DNA from: an uncultured Endozoicomonas sp.
GTDB taxonomy: Bacteria > Pseudomonadota > Gammaproteobacteria > Pseudomonadales > Endozoicomonadaceae
Assembly: GCF_947495845.1 (NCBI RefSeq)
Contig: NZ_CANMAO010000007.1
Span: 62,001 to 126,000 of the forward strand
DNA: 64,000 bases
Direction: 5' to 3'
The translations under genes were made by a program, and so were the position numbers. Each line of letters starts with the position of its first letter. Position 1 is the first letter of the stretch. This document shows, piece by piece, positions 8,839-16,846 of this stretch. The notes beneath the pieces were generated by a model. That model was not told where the DNA came from. It ran no database searches and saw nothing but the letters and a program-made list of their open reading frames with translations.

Positions 8839-8912
8839 GTTGTCCGTTGTCCGAAAAAGCTGCAGTCACTCTCGCTTTTGCGGATTACGGATTACGGATT
8901 ACGGATTACGGA
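8839..8912. repeat. Hairpin plus heptamer tandem repeat (copy 1)
   Basis: GTTGTCCGTTGTCCG leads into an imperfect hairpin (CCGAAAAAGC / GCTTTTGCGG), then 4.6 tandem copies of CGGATTA at 8881-8912. The same architecture recurs at 34444-34505 with CGGATAA units, so this is a dispersed family rather than chance. Confidence 0.8.
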
Positions 8913-8948
8913 CAGGTATAAACACAGACCACACGGTTGAAACTCGCT

Positions 8949-8976
8949 TTGCTTTTTTTCACTATCTCTGTAATAT
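8949..8976 (+). promoter_or_regulatory. Candidate sigma-70 promoter of rplY
   Basis: TTGCTT (8949) and TAATAT (8971) are separated by 16 bases and lie about 64 bases before the rplY start. Matches are good but not perfect, and no transcript data are available. Confidence 0.45.
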
Positions 8977-9039
8977 ATCGCACCTTTAAAAGAACCGCTG
9001 TTTCTGGTCGCAAGAGCAGTGGTGTTACTGGAGATAAAC

Positions 9040-9663
9040 ATGTCTGAAGCAATCGTATTAAGTGCAGTAGCACGTAAAGATGTAGGGAAGGGTGCGAGCC
9101 GCCGCCTGCGTCGTGCTGATCTGGTTCCAGCTATCATCTATGGTGGTAGCTCCGAGCCTCTGCAAATCACTCTGGAAGGCAAGGCCATCCGTAAAGCGCT
9201 GGAAGTTGAATCTTTCTACTCCCAGATCGTCACTCTGGAAGTAGACGGTGCCAAGCAGCAGGCTATCCTGAAAGATCTGCAGCGTCACCCAGCGAAAGAA
9301 TTCGCTATGCACATGGACTTCCTGCGCGTTGAAGCGGATCACGAAGTAACTACTAACGTACCACTTCACTTCATCAATGAAGAAGCATGTGTTGGTGTTA
9401 AAGCGGGCGGCGCTATCGTGCACAACCGTGTAGACCTGGAAATCAAGTGTCTGCCAGGCGATCTGCCAGAGTTCATCGAAGTGGACATGGCTAACGTTGA
9501 GCTGGGTGGTCACGTTCACCTGAGCGACATCGCTGTTCCTGCTGGTGTTGAAGTTCTGAACCACGGTCAGGATCTTGATATCTCCAGTGTTCAGGCTACT
9601 CGTGCTGGAACTGAAGAAGACGAAGCATCTGAAGCGTCTTCTGAAGAAGCTGGCGAAGAGTAA
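9040..9663 (+). CDS. rplY: 50S ribosomal protein L25, long Ctc form
   Basis: Binds 5S rRNA in the large subunit. The N-terminal L25 domain ([20 protein letters not shown] about residues 10-30) is followed by the Ctc/TL5-type C-terminal beta domain and an acidic tail rich in Glu/Ala/Ser. At 207 residues it is the long form, unlike the 94-residue E. coli protein. ATG 9040 is chosen because GGAG sits 6 bases upstream and the earlier GTG adds no conserved sequence. It precedes pth as in many relatives. Confidence 0.95.
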   Translation: MSEAIVLSAVARKDVGKGASRRLRRADLVPAIIYGGSSEPLQITLEGKAIRKALEVESFYSQIVTLEVDGAKQQAILKDLQRHPAKEFAMHMDFLRVEADHEVTTNVPLHFINEEACVGVKAGGAIVHNRVDLEIKCLPGDLPEFIEVDMANVELGGHVHLSDIAVPAGVEVLNHGQDLDISSVQATRAGTEEDEASEASSEEAGEE

Positions 9664-9702
9664 TCATTGTTGCTTGAGTAGCAGCCAAGGAGGCGTGACA
9701 TT

Positions 9703-10302
9703 ATGGCGAAACCTTCAGAGCAGCCTGTTCGGCTGGTTGTGGGGCTGGGTAACCCAGGTTCGCAGTATGAAGATACCCGCCATAATGCAGGCTTCTGGTA
9801 CGTTGAGCAGTTAGCAAGAAGCTGTGGTGTTGTTCTGCAGCCTGAGAAGAAATTCTTCGGCGAAACAGCTCGCGTACAAATTGGCGGACAAGAAGTCCGC
9901 CTTTTAAACCCTTCTACATTTATGAATCGAAGTGGTCAGGCCGTTGGCGCTATGGCAACTTTCTTCAAAATCCCTCCCGAATCCATTCTTGTTGTTCATG
10001 ATGAGCTTGATTTGCCTCCGGGTATCGGCCGTTTAAAACAAGGCGGTGGTCATGGTGGTCATAATGGTCTGCGGGATATTATTTCAGCGCTTGGAAATAA
10101 TCGTGAGTTTCTGAGGTTGCGCCTGGGGATCGGTCATCCGGGTAACAGCAAAGATGTGGCTAACTATGTGTTAACCAAACCCTCGGTTGCTGATCGGCAG
10201 AAAATTGATAGCGTAATAGACGAATCTGTTCGTATAACTCCCGAAGCTTTGAACGGTAAACGCTCAAAGGCCATTCAGGAGCTGCATACTTTTTCCGCGT
10301 GA
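9703..10302 (+). CDS. pth: Peptidyl-tRNA hydrolase
   Basis: Recycles tRNA from prematurely released peptidyl-tRNA. Family motifs are RLVVGLGNPGSQYEDTRHNAGF (contains the catalytic His about residue 28), LLNPSTFMNRSG, VVHDELDLPPG with the conserved Asp, and the GGHGGHNGLRDI loop. Length 199 is standard. A textbook AAGGAGG precedes ATG 9703. The stop directly abuts the stop of the convergent ddl gene with no spacer. Confidence 0.97.
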   Translation: MAKPSEQPVRLVVGLGNPGSQYEDTRHNAGFWYVEQLARSCGVVLQPEKKFFGETARVQIGGQEVRLLNPSTFMNRSGQAVGAMATFFKIPPESILVVHDELDLPPGIGRLKQGGGHGGHNGLRDIISALGNNREFLRLRLGIGHPGNSKDVANYVLTKPSVADRQKIDSVIDESVRITPEALNGKRSKAIQELHTFSA

Positions 10303-11322
10303 TTACTTTTCCAAGTCTAGATGTGCTGACAGATTTAACTCTGGTATTGGCCAGTAATTATCCCTGATGAATGAATTTTTTCCTCGCTCTAATGCCTGAT
10401 CAACCAAACCGCAAATGAGTTTTTCAAATTCGATACCCGCATGCTTTGCGCCATCTGGGAAAAGACTGGTAGGCGTCATTCCGGGCAGGTTGTTAATTTC
10501 AGAAAATATCGGTTCGCCATTCTCCGGAACAATAAAATCGGATCGGCTTATATCTCTGCAACGAATGAGCTGGTGTGCTTGAAGCGCTATCTCTTGCACT
10601 CTTTGCTTCTGCTGGTCGGAAATTCCAGCGGGAATGATGTGTTCACTGAGCCCGGGTGTGTATCGGTGCGTGTAATCGTACCAGGCGTTGTTGGGGGTGA
10701 TGATTTCAATAACCGGTAAAACATGTGTGCGATCCAAATCCAGAATACCGGCAGTGACTTCTCGCCCTTGAATGAACTCTTCGATGAGAAGGAGGTGGTC
10801 TTTCTCAAAACCTTCAACCAACCGTTCGAACAACTCTTTTTTTCCTTCCGCAAACTGCACGCCAATACCCGACCCTTGGGCAAATGGTTTTATGACCACT
10901 CTCTCCCCTAAAGTATCCAGGCATCTTTCTACCGACGTTTTGATGGGTTCAGCGCTTGATACCAGGCAGTCTTTCGCTAACGGTACACCGCCATGATGAA
11001 GGATTCTTTTGGTAGCGACTTTGTCTAATGCACAGGCGCTGGCCAGTACGCCAGAGCCGATATATGGGATGCCCATTACTTCCAGCATTCCTTGCAGGCA
11101 GCCATCTTCACCCATAGGGCCATGGGCGACAGGGAAGACAACGTCAACCTGATGGGTTAGTAAATTGGCGGGAAGTGCCGCATCAAGTTCCAGAGTTACT
11201 ACATTGCCATAGTGTTTTTCCAGTGGTTGCGTGATGCGGCCGGCAGATAGCCTGGAAACACGCGCCTCCGGAGACGGTCCTCCACAGACGATGGCAATCG
11301 TTGTATTTTTTTTATCCTTCAT
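10303..11322 (-). CDS. ddl: D-alanine--D-alanine ligase
   Basis: ATP-grasp enzyme joining two D-Ala for peptidoglycan precursors. Visible motifs are GGPSPEARVSRLSAG at the N-terminus, HGPMGEDGCLQG about residue 90, the ATP-grasp segment VIKPFAQGSGIGV, the D-Ala binding region YTPGLSEHIIPAG and the metal site FSEINNLPGMTPTSLFP. Length 339 is slightly above usual. It stands alone rather than in the division/cell-wall cluster, so it may be a second ligase. It converges with pth and belongs to the block inserted between pth and ychF. Confidence 0.92.
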   Translation of the reverse strand: MKDKKNTTIAIVCGGPSPEARVSRLSAGRITQPLEKHYGNVVTLELDAALPANLLTHQVDVVFPVAHGPMGEDGCLQGMLEVMGIPYIGSGVLASACALDKVATKRILHHGGVPLAKDCLVSSAEPIKTSVERCLDTLGERVVIKPFAQGSGIGVQFAEGKKELFERLVEGFEKDHLLLIEEFIQGREVTAGILDLDRTHVLPVIEIITPNNAWYDYTHRYTPGLSEHIIPAGISDQQKQRVQEIALQAHQLIRCRDISRSDFIVPENGEPIFSEINNLPGMTPTSLFPDGAKHAGIEFEKLICGLVDQALERGKNSFIRDNYWPIPELNLSAHLDLEK

Positions 11323-11349
11323 AAACTGATCCAGATGCTGTTAGCTGTT

Positions 11350-11493
11350 TATACCCGTTGCCTTTCAAGTTGCTACTTTGTTGGCTGCTTTTATGCCCTT
11401 GGGTGCTCGTTCACCCCCAATCACTTACTCGTTGTAGGCTTATGGGGTTCACTCGTTTGCCGCCGCGGAGCAACTTGAAATTCTTTGGGTATA
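11350..11493. repeat. MITE-like palindromic element, about 144 bp
   Basis: The two ends are inverted: TATACCC-n6-TTTCAAGTTGC on the left and its complement on the right, matching at 7 and 11 positions around 6 that differ. The interior alternates short inverted pieces. From memory it resembles a repeat common in enteric and marine gammaproteobacteria; that identity is not verified. No coding capacity. Confidence 0.75.
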
Positions 11494-11533
11494 TAGGGTC
11501 ATATATATAGTAGTAAGGAATTATGGATTGTTT

Positions 11534-12691
11534 TCAGTATTCAGAAGTTCCCCAGCGATAGAGTCCGTGAACAAAAAACAGGGTGGTTCCGGCAGCTAAG
11601 AGTTCGGTAACCGTGACGGCATCTGTGAACATGGTGACGCCATAGGCAAGTAACGCGCCTAGAGTTAATGACTCGGTAGCAAATAAAAGGCTCGACCCTG
11701 CTGCGACGACGCCGGGCAGGTGGTCAATACCAACGGTGTGCATGACAGTGCCAGTAAAAGGGCTGGATGCTTTCCAGAGTGCGCTTTTAAGCGGGTGTCT
11801 GCTTTGGTATGAGGGGAGGTTGATGGCAGACGGAAACTCTGTGATCAGTTCTCCATTGTTGATAATGGCGTTTAGTGTAAATAGGTCGCCAGTTTGGGAC
11901 AGGGAAGCGATTGCCCGTTTTGCTGCTGGTTGAGTCGTATTGTTAGAGTCAGCGTTATTTATCAAGTAAGTCTGAAGTTCTTGTATATAGGAATCATCAT
12001 AATCGTAGAGTGGCGTTTGAATTCTGATGCCATTTTTGAATTGAAGGAAAGATGAGTCTGGTGGTGCCTGAAAGGCGTCCTGATGAGTGGTTCTCAGTTT
12101 GGCTGTTGGCATGCCGGCTGGCAGTGTTTTTATGGCACGCGGGCTAAGTGAGATTACTGAGATGCTTGGTAACGGGTTGATGATACCGCTGACTATTTTA
12201 TGGCATAGCAATGCATCGAGAGTGGAGGTGCCATTAAAGTTGCGCTCGTTGTAGGTTCGCAGAATAGTGATAGGTCTAAATTCAGAGCGGAGTTCTGTAT
12301 ATTCGTCTGCTACAGGTTCAGGGGTTATGGAAATATGGCTGATGGTTTTTAGTCCTTGGTCGTGACAATAGTAACTCGCTTTTGAATTGGCGGGGAGATG
12401 GGGAAGGGTGTATAGCTGGCCGGGAGTAGCGATAACGTCCTCGGCGGGGGCAAAAATATATCGGCCTTGTACAAAAACACCCTTTGTATTCAAGCTGATC
12501 TGCTGGGAGGTGTTGTAGTCGGAGGGGTCAAAGTGAATCGTCACTATGGGTGGGGACTCTTTACTTTGTTCCAGTGTTTCAATGTCATGGCTTGTTGGTA
12601 TTGCCAGCGCTTCGGTGCTCGGTATTTGATTCGTGTCGAATGCATGCAACACGGTTGTTAGTAGCAGGGGGATAAAGAAAAAATATTTCAT
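11534..12691 (-). CDS. Exported protein of unknown function
   Basis: With ATG at 12691 the product has 385 residues and a clear signal peptide (MKYFFFIPLLLTTVLHAF). Upstream in-frame starts as far as 12856 would bury this signal, so they are rejected, though no strong ribosome site is seen. The central part is beta-like and polar. The last ~70 residues carry two hydrophobic stretches (VVAAGSSLLFATESLTLGALL and TVTELLAAGTTLFFVHG), so it may be anchored in a membrane. No family is recognised. It faces away from trpR. Confidence 0.7.
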   Translation of the reverse strand: MKYFFFIPLLLTTVLHAFDTNQIPSTEALAIPTSHDIETLEQSKESPPIVTIHFDPSDYNTSQQISLNTKGVFVQGRYIFAPAEDVIATPGQLYTLPHLPANSKASYYCHDQGLKTISHISITPEPVADEYTELRSEFRPITILRTYNERNFNGTSTLDALLCHKIVSGIINPLPSISVISLSPRAIKTLPAGMPTAKLRTTHQDAFQAPPDSSFLQFKNGIRIQTPLYDYDDSYIQELQTYLINNADSNNTTQPAAKRAIASLSQTGDLFTLNAIINNGELITEFPSAINLPSYQSRHPLKSALWKASSPFTGTVMHTVGIDHLPGVVAAGSSLLFATESLTLGALLAYGVTMFTDAVTVTELLAAGTTLFFVHGLYRWGTSEY

Positions 12692-12951
12692 TGCTGAGTT
12701 CACTGAGTTGTTAAGTGGTTGGTCATTTGAGTCTGAATGAGTCCGAAAGTGCTCGTAGGTCTTCGTAATACGCAACATCTGTCGTTGATATAAGATTGGC
12801 TGCACAAACAAGCTTGAATGCTTTGACAGTTTTTTGAGGAAATAATTCGCAGGCAATGAACAAATAATAATTTCTGTTTTTTGCGATCATTTTTTGCAAT
12901 CAAATACCTTTACTAAGTAGAAACCGGAATATTAGCAAATGATGTACTGCT

Positions 12952-12969
12952 GTACTGTTGCAGAAGTAC
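12952..12969 (+). promoter_or_regulatory. Candidate trp operator before trpR
   Basis: GTACTGTTGCAGAAGTAC has half-sites GTACT and AGTAC with the 8-base spacing of the E. coli trp operator consensus. Its position just before the preferred trpR start suggests autoregulation. If translation started at 12939 the site would lie inside the gene. Confidence 0.55.
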
Positions 12970-12995
12970 GGTGGTCTTTAGAGATTGAGCAAGTC

Positions 12996-13268
12996 ATGAG
13001 AGCTGAGCCTTGGTTACAGGTAATCAAACTGTTGAGTGATCAACAGAGCGCTGATTCCCTTCATGAAGTGATGCATGTGTTGCTGACCCGGGAGGAACGG
13101 GAAGCGATAGGATCCAGATTGTCTATAATGCGGGCACTTGTCGCTGGAAAAGAGTCTCAGAGGGAGATTGCCAAGCGTATAGGTGTCAGTATCACCAAAG
13201 TGACTCGGTGCTCGAATTATCTGAAGACGCTGTCAGCATCAGAAACCGTAATGATTGAACCAACCTGA
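12996..13268 (+). CDS. trpR: Trp operon repressor TrpR
   Basis: Tryptophan-dependent DNA-binding repressor. The body follows TrpR: WLQVIKLLSDQQ, the helix LLTREEREAIGSRLSIMRAL, then the helix-turn-helix SQREIAKRIGVSITKVTRCSNYLK. From ATG 12996 the protein has 90 residues. An in-frame ATG at 12939 would give 109 residues with an odd Cys-rich leader running through the operator-like site, so the shorter start is preferred without certainty. It lies 99 bp before an aromatic amino acid permease on the same strand, a logical regulatory target. Confidence 0.85.
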   Translation: MRAEPWLQVIKLLSDQQSADSLHEVMHVLLTREEREAIGSRLSIMRALVAGKESQREIAKRIGVSITKVTRCSNYLKTLSASETVMIEPT

Positions 13269-13277
13269 AGGGTTGGT
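13259..13277 (+). terminator. Short hairpin at trpR stop
   Basis: ACCAACC (13259-13265) pairs with GGTTGGT (13271-13277) across the TGA stop. There is no T-run, so partial read-through into the permease gene is likely. Confidence 0.4.
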
Positions 13278-13296
13278 GTCTATATCTGTAGGATTT

Positions 13297-13328
13297 GAAG
13301 TCATTACCTAAGCGGAGGTAAAGGCTTC
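13297..13328 (+). other. Hairpin in the trpR-permease intergenic region
   Basis: TTACCT pairs with AGGTAA around AAGCGG, and GAAG/CTTC close the outside. It could set the ratio of permease to repressor mRNA; function unknown. Confidence 0.4.
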
Positions 13329-13367
13329 AGAGCGGCAGATGTATTCCCTTAAGTTGTAGGAATAATA

Positions 13368-14645
13368 ATGTCTCAAGCAATTGTCACTGAGAGCGCTACC
13401 GGCTCTATCAGTAAACATGCTGAAGGAAAAAAAGGCACAGTGCTTGGCAGCGCTGTAATCGTCGCAGGTACCGCCGTGGGTGCGGGTATGTTTTCCCTTC
13501 CTGTTGCCACCAGTGGCCTCTGGTTTGGCTATTCCATGTTGTTTATGGTGTTCTCCTGGTATTGCATGTACAGCGCTGCGCTTTACCTTCTGGAGGCGAA
13601 TCTGCGTTTTCCTCTGGGTGCCAGCTTCGACACTATCGCTCAGGGAACCATTGGCAATCTGGGCCGTGTAATTAATGGAGCTTCAGTAGCGTTTCTTTGT
13701 TACATCCTGACCTATGCCTACATCTCCGGTGGTAGCTCGATTATTTCTTACTCATTGGAGTCGGTGGAGTGGGTTTCGCTGTCTCCGCCCGCAGCCAGTT
13801 TTGTGTTTGCCTTGATCCTCTCTGTCATTGTGATGATGGGTACCCGGGCGGTTGACCGAGTAAGTACAGTGCTGATGGGTGGGATGCTGATCACCTTTCT
13901 CTGGAGCGTTAGTGGGCTGATTGGCAATGCATCAGTCGACTATTTGATGGTGGACTTGCCTTTCTTTGATGTGGTGCCTTATTCAATGGGGGCGCTTGGC
14001 TTCTTTACCGTCAGTTTTGGTATGCAAACTGCCGTACCCAGTATCACCCGTTATCTGGATAAGGACGCCGCGAAGGTGAAGAAAGCGTTATTGTCCGGCT
14101 CGCTGTTGGCGCTGATTTTCTACACTCTTTGGCAGTACAGTTTCTTTGGCAATCTTTCCAGAGATGCATTCCCGGCGATTATTGCCGCTGGTGGTAATAT
14201 TGGGAGTATGCTGGAGGCACTTGCAGAGACAGGTCTGCATATCAGTATTTCAACCGTCCTGCAGTGGTTCGCAAATATGGCGGTGGCTAGCTCATTCCTT
14301 GGTGTGTCCCTTTGCCTGTTTGACTACATAGCGGATCTGTTTGGCTTTGATAACAGTTTTACGGGGCGACTGAAGACCGCTGCAATTACGTTTGTACCTC
14401 CTACTGTGCTGGGTATGTTTTTGCCGGACGGGTTTATTACGGCGATTGGCTTTGCCGGGCTGGTTTTGGTGGTCTTTTGTATCATCTCGCCCGTGGTGAT
14501 GGCGTATGTAGGGCGTCAGCGCGGAGAAGAAGGGTATCAGGTTTCCGGTGGTCTCTTTAGAATGGCTTTGGTATTGCTGTTTGGCGTTGCGGCTATTGTA
14601 TTTGCTTCGCTGGATCTGGCCGGTTTACTGCCCTCATTTGGTTGA
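13368..14645 (+). CDS. Aromatic amino acid permease, Mtr/TyrP (HAAAP) family
   Basis: A 425-residue inner-membrane symporter with about eleven hydrophobic segments. The HAAAP signature is present near the N-terminus: LGSAVIVAGTAVGAGMFSLP followed by SGLWFGYSML. Other family pieces are SFGMQTAVPSITRYL and SSFLGVSLCLFDYIADLFGF. Members import Trp or Tyr with protons. Position behind trpR argues for tryptophan (Mtr-like), but substrate cannot be set from sequence alone. AGGAATAAT precedes the ATG. A strong terminator follows. Confidence 0.9.
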   Translation: MSQAIVTESATGSISKHAEGKKGTVLGSAVIVAGTAVGAGMFSLPVATSGLWFGYSMLFMVFSWYCMYSAALYLLEANLRFPLGASFDTIAQGTIGNLGRVINGASVAFLCYILTYAYISGGSSIISYSLESVEWVSLSPPAASFVFALILSVIVMMGTRAVDRVSTVLMGGMLITFLWSVSGLIGNASVDYLMVDLPFFDVVPYSMGALGFFTVSFGMQTAVPSITRYLDKDAAKVKKALLSGSLLALIFYTLWQYSFFGNLSRDAFPAIIAAGGNIGSMLEALAETGLHISISTVLQWFANMAVASSFLGVSLCLFDYIADLFGFDNSFTGRLKTAAITFVPPTVLGMFLPDGFITAIGFAGLVLVVFCIISPVVMAYVGRQRGEEGYQVSGGLFRMALVLLFGVAAIVFASLDLAGLLPSFG

Positions 14646-14653
14646 TGAAAATG

Positions 14654-14683
14654 GCTCCCGGATTTCGGGAGCTTTGCTGTTTT
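14654..14683 (+). terminator. Rho-independent terminator after the permease
   Basis: GCTCCCG/CGGGAGC stem with loop GATTT, followed by TTTGCTGTTTT. Confidence 0.85.
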
Positions 14684-14716
14684 GATTGTGTATTTCCTGC
14701 GTGATCATAAAATTAT

Positions 14717-14745
14717 CTGAAATTTTTCCCCTCAGTCTTTATAAT
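14717..14745 (+). promoter_or_regulatory. Candidate promoter of ychF
   Basis: A perfect TATAAT at 14740-14745 lies 17 bases after CTGAAA (four of six -35 matches), 40 bases before the ychF start. Confidence 0.5.
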
Positions 14746-14785
14746 TCGCACCCATTAACTATTTTCAGGAACGAGCAGAAACGCT

Positions 14786-15877
14786 ATGGGCTTCAAATGC
14801 GGCATCGTTGGACTGCCAAACGTTGGTAAATCCACGCTTTTTAATGCCTTGACCAAGGCAGGTATTGATGCGGAAAACTTCCCGTTCTGCACCATTGAAC
14901 CCAATGCGGGTGTTGTGGCCATGCCCGATCCGCGTCTGGATAAGCTGGCGGCCATCGTCAAGCCGCAGCGCGTGCTGCCCACAACCATGGAGTTTGTGGA
15001 TATTGCCGGGTTGGTGGAAGGTGCCTCTAAAGGTGAAGGTCTTGGTAACAAATTCCTGGCAAATATTCGTGAAACCGACGCAATCGCCCACGTTGTTCGC
15101 TGTTTTGTGAACGATAATGTGATTCACGTCGCCAATAAGATTGACCCTAAGGCTGATATTGAAATCATCAATATGGAGCTGGTTCTGGCGGATCTGGAAA
15201 GCTGTGAAAAGCAGCTGCAGCGCGTGGTTCGTTCTGCTAAAGGTGGCGATAAAGAAGCGGTTGCTCAGAAAGCGCTGCTGGAAAAAGTGATCCCTCACCT
15301 GGAAGAAGGTAATCCTGTTCGCTCTCTGGAGATGAGTGATGACGAGCGCAAACTGGTTCGTTTGTTTCACCTGCTGACCATTAAGCCAACCATGTACATT
15401 GCTAACGTGGATGAAGATGGTTTCGAAGATAACGAGTACCTGGACACCGTTCGTGCCATTGCTGAGCAGGAAGGCGCTGTTGTTGTGCCTATCTGCAATA
15501 AGCTGGAATCAGAAATCGCAGAGCTGGACGATGAAGAGCGAGCGGAGTTTCTGGCGGATCTGGGCATGGAAGAGCCGGGGCTGGATCGTGTGATTCGTGC
15601 CGGTTACGAATTGCTTGGCTTACAAACCTACTTTACTGCTGGCGTGAAAGAAGTTCGTGCCTGGACCGTAAAAGTGGGCGCGACCGCACCTCAGGCTGCC
15701 GGCGTGATCCATACGGATTTCGAGCGTGGTTTTATTCGTGCAGAAGTCACCGGCTATGATGATTTCATCCAGTTCAATGGTGAGCAGGGTGCGAAAGAAG
15801 CAGGACGACTGAGAGTGGAAGGCAAGGCTTACATCGTGAAAGATGGCGATGTGATGCACTTCCTGTTTAACGTCTAA
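14786..15877 (+). CDS. ychF: Redox-regulated ATPase/GTPase YchF (OLA1 family)
   Basis: Obg-like P-loop NTPase, 363 residues as in E. coli. Walker [16 protein letters not shown] starts at about residue 8, the G3 region is [19 protein letters not shown], and the altered G4 motif (NVDE) explains ATP preference in the family. The C-terminal TGS domain includes [21 protein letters not shown]. It binds ribosomes and affects stress responses. It follows pth in relatives; here 4.5 kb of other genes intervene. Its own promoter and terminator suggest a single-gene unit. Confidence 0.97.
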   Translation: MGFKCGIVGLPNVGKSTLFNALTKAGIDAENFPFCTIEPNAGVVAMPDPRLDKLAAIVKPQRVLPTTMEFVDIAGLVEGASKGEGLGNKFLANIRETDAIAHVVRCFVNDNVIHVANKIDPKADIEIINMELVLADLESCEKQLQRVVRSAKGGDKEAVAQKALLEKVIPHLEEGNPVRSLEMSDDERKLVRLFHLLTIKPTMYIANVDEDGFEDNEYLDTVRAIAEQEGAVVVPICNKLESEIAELDDEERAEFLADLGMEEPGLDRVIRAGYELLGLQTYFTAGVKEVRAWTVKVGATAPQAAGVIHTDFERGFIRAEVTGYDDFIQFNGEQGAKEAGRLRVEGKAYIVKDGDVMHFLFNV

Positions 15878-15897
15878 GAGCTGATTCGTCTCTGTAG

Positions 15898-15928
15898 AAA
15901 AGGCACGAATTACCGTGCCTTTTCTGTT
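15898..15928 (+). terminator. Rho-independent terminator after ychF
   Basis: AAAAGGCACG/CGTGCCTTTT, 10-bp perfect stem with loop AATTAC, then CTGTTT. Confidence 0.85.
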
Positions 15929-15996
15929 TCTGGCCGGTTTCCAGAATAGAAGGCGATGGGTTTATATACCAAGAGAGTGTAAGTGAAGGTTATATA

Positions 15997-16191
15997 ATAC
16001 CAATTCTGTTTTTAAATTATGGGTTGCGCAGCCATTTCGACCGACTGGGTCAGCGTTGAAGTTCCTCGCCATAGATACTACCCGAGGGCATAAAGGCTAT
16101 GACTCGTCGCTTCGCCTTTATGCCCTTTAGGGTATTGCCCAGTCGCTCACAATGACTTGCTCACTCCACAATTTTAAAACGACATTGGTAT
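15997..16191. repeat. MITE-like palindromic element, about 195 bp
   Basis: Ends are inverted with ATACCAAT at both tips and further matching through about 25 bases. Inside, GGGCATAAAGGC (16086-16097) and GCCTTTATGCCC (16114-16125) form a perfect 12-bp stem, and CGACTGGG/CCCAGTCG pair outside it. It occupies most of the gap between ychF and the tRNA array and has no coding potential. Confidence 0.75.
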
Positions 16192-16248
16192 AAGCAATTT
16201 GCTTGACAGTTCTCGATGAAATCACTAAAGTGCGCACCATCTTTCGAC

Positions 16249-16325
16249 GGCTAGGTAGCTCAGTTGGTTAGAGCACAGCACTCATAATGCTGGGGTCGGC
16301 AGTTCGAATCTGCCCCTAGCTACCA
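16249..16325 (+). tRNA. tRNA-Met (anticodon CAT), copy 1
   Basis: A 77-nt cloverleaf with acceptor GGCTAGG/CCTAGCT, where the first pair is G-U, discriminator A and encoded CCA. Anticodon CAT is at 16283-16285. Similarity to E. coli elongator tRNA-Met (GTAGCTCAGTTGGTTAGAGC) favours elongator Met over the lysidine-modified Ile type. Confidence 0.95.
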
Positions 16326-16423
16326 TGTTCTTTTTATTCGCACTCTTGTTATAAAGAGGTGGGTGAAATGAGATGGTTGCGAAAACGCTATTTCCTATAG
16401 TAGCATCGAAAGCGCTTCTCAGC

Positions 16424-16498
16424 TGGGGTGTCGCCAAGCGGTAAGGCATCAGGTTTTGATCCTGACATGCGGGGGTTCGAATCCCTCCACCCCAGCCA
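16424..16498 (+). tRNA. tRNA-Gln (TTG), copy 2
   Basis: Same 75 bases as the copy at 3042, with anticodon TTG at 16456-16458 and encoded CCA. Confidence 0.97.
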
Positions 16499-16583
16499 AA
16501 TCTCTGATTGTTGTGATGAAATTAGGTTGATCTTACTGATTGACAGATGATGGTTGAATCATGACAATAGCGATCCGGTTTGT

Positions 16584-16660
16584 GGCTAGGTAGCTCAGTT
16601 GGTTAGAGCACAGCACTCATAATGCTGGGGTCGGCAGTTCGAATCTGCCCCTAGCTACCA
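16584..16660 (+). tRNA. tRNA-Met (CAT), copy 2
   Basis: Same 77 bases as the copy at 16249, anticodon at 16618-16620. The spacers around it differ, so only the tRNA units are duplicated precisely. Confidence 0.95.
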
Positions 16661-16693
16661 TTATTCCGGTTTTATTTGCTTATCAAAAGCAAT

Positions 16694-16768
16694 TGGGGTG
16701 TCGCCAAGCGGTAAGGCATCAGGTTTTGATCCTGACATGCGGGGGTTCGAATCCCTCCACCCCAGCCA
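16694..16768 (+). tRNA. tRNA-Gln (TTG), copy 3
   Basis: Same 75 bases as the other Gln copies, anticodon at 16726-16728. Last gene of the Met-Gln-Met-Gln array. Confidence 0.97.
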
Positions 16769-16776
16769 TTTTCTAA

Positions 16777-16811
16777 AAGCCTTTCTGAGATTTCAGGAAG
16801 GCTTTTTTTTT
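16777..16811 (+). terminator. Terminator of the tRNA array
   Basis: AAGCCTTTCTGA pairs with TCAGGAAGGCTT with one mismatch and is followed by a run of nine T residues. Confidence 0.9.
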
Positions 16812-16846
16812 GGTTTTTTGTTTGATTTTATTTTGAATAACGTTCA

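Noticed and set aside
8881-8912. Possible CRISPR-like or VNTR array of CGGATTA units
   Set aside because: Units are 7 bp without spacers and are attached to a hairpin; no cas genes are nearby. Kept as a hairpin-heptamer repeat.
9058-9564. 168-codon ORF antisense to rplY
   Set aside because: Lies within a conserved ribosomal protein gene on the opposite strand.
14765-15370. 201-codon ORF antisense to ychF
   Set aside because: Shadow of a highly conserved GTPase gene.
15997-16191. A complete insertion sequence
   Set aside because: No transposase frame in this or any other palindromic element of the window; all are too short.
16249-16325. Initiator tRNA-fMet or tRNA-Ile2 for the CAT anticodon copies
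   Set aside because: Body matches elongator tRNA-Met; initiator features such as an unpaired first base and GGG/CCC anticodon stem are absent. Ile2 is less likely but cannot be fully excluded.
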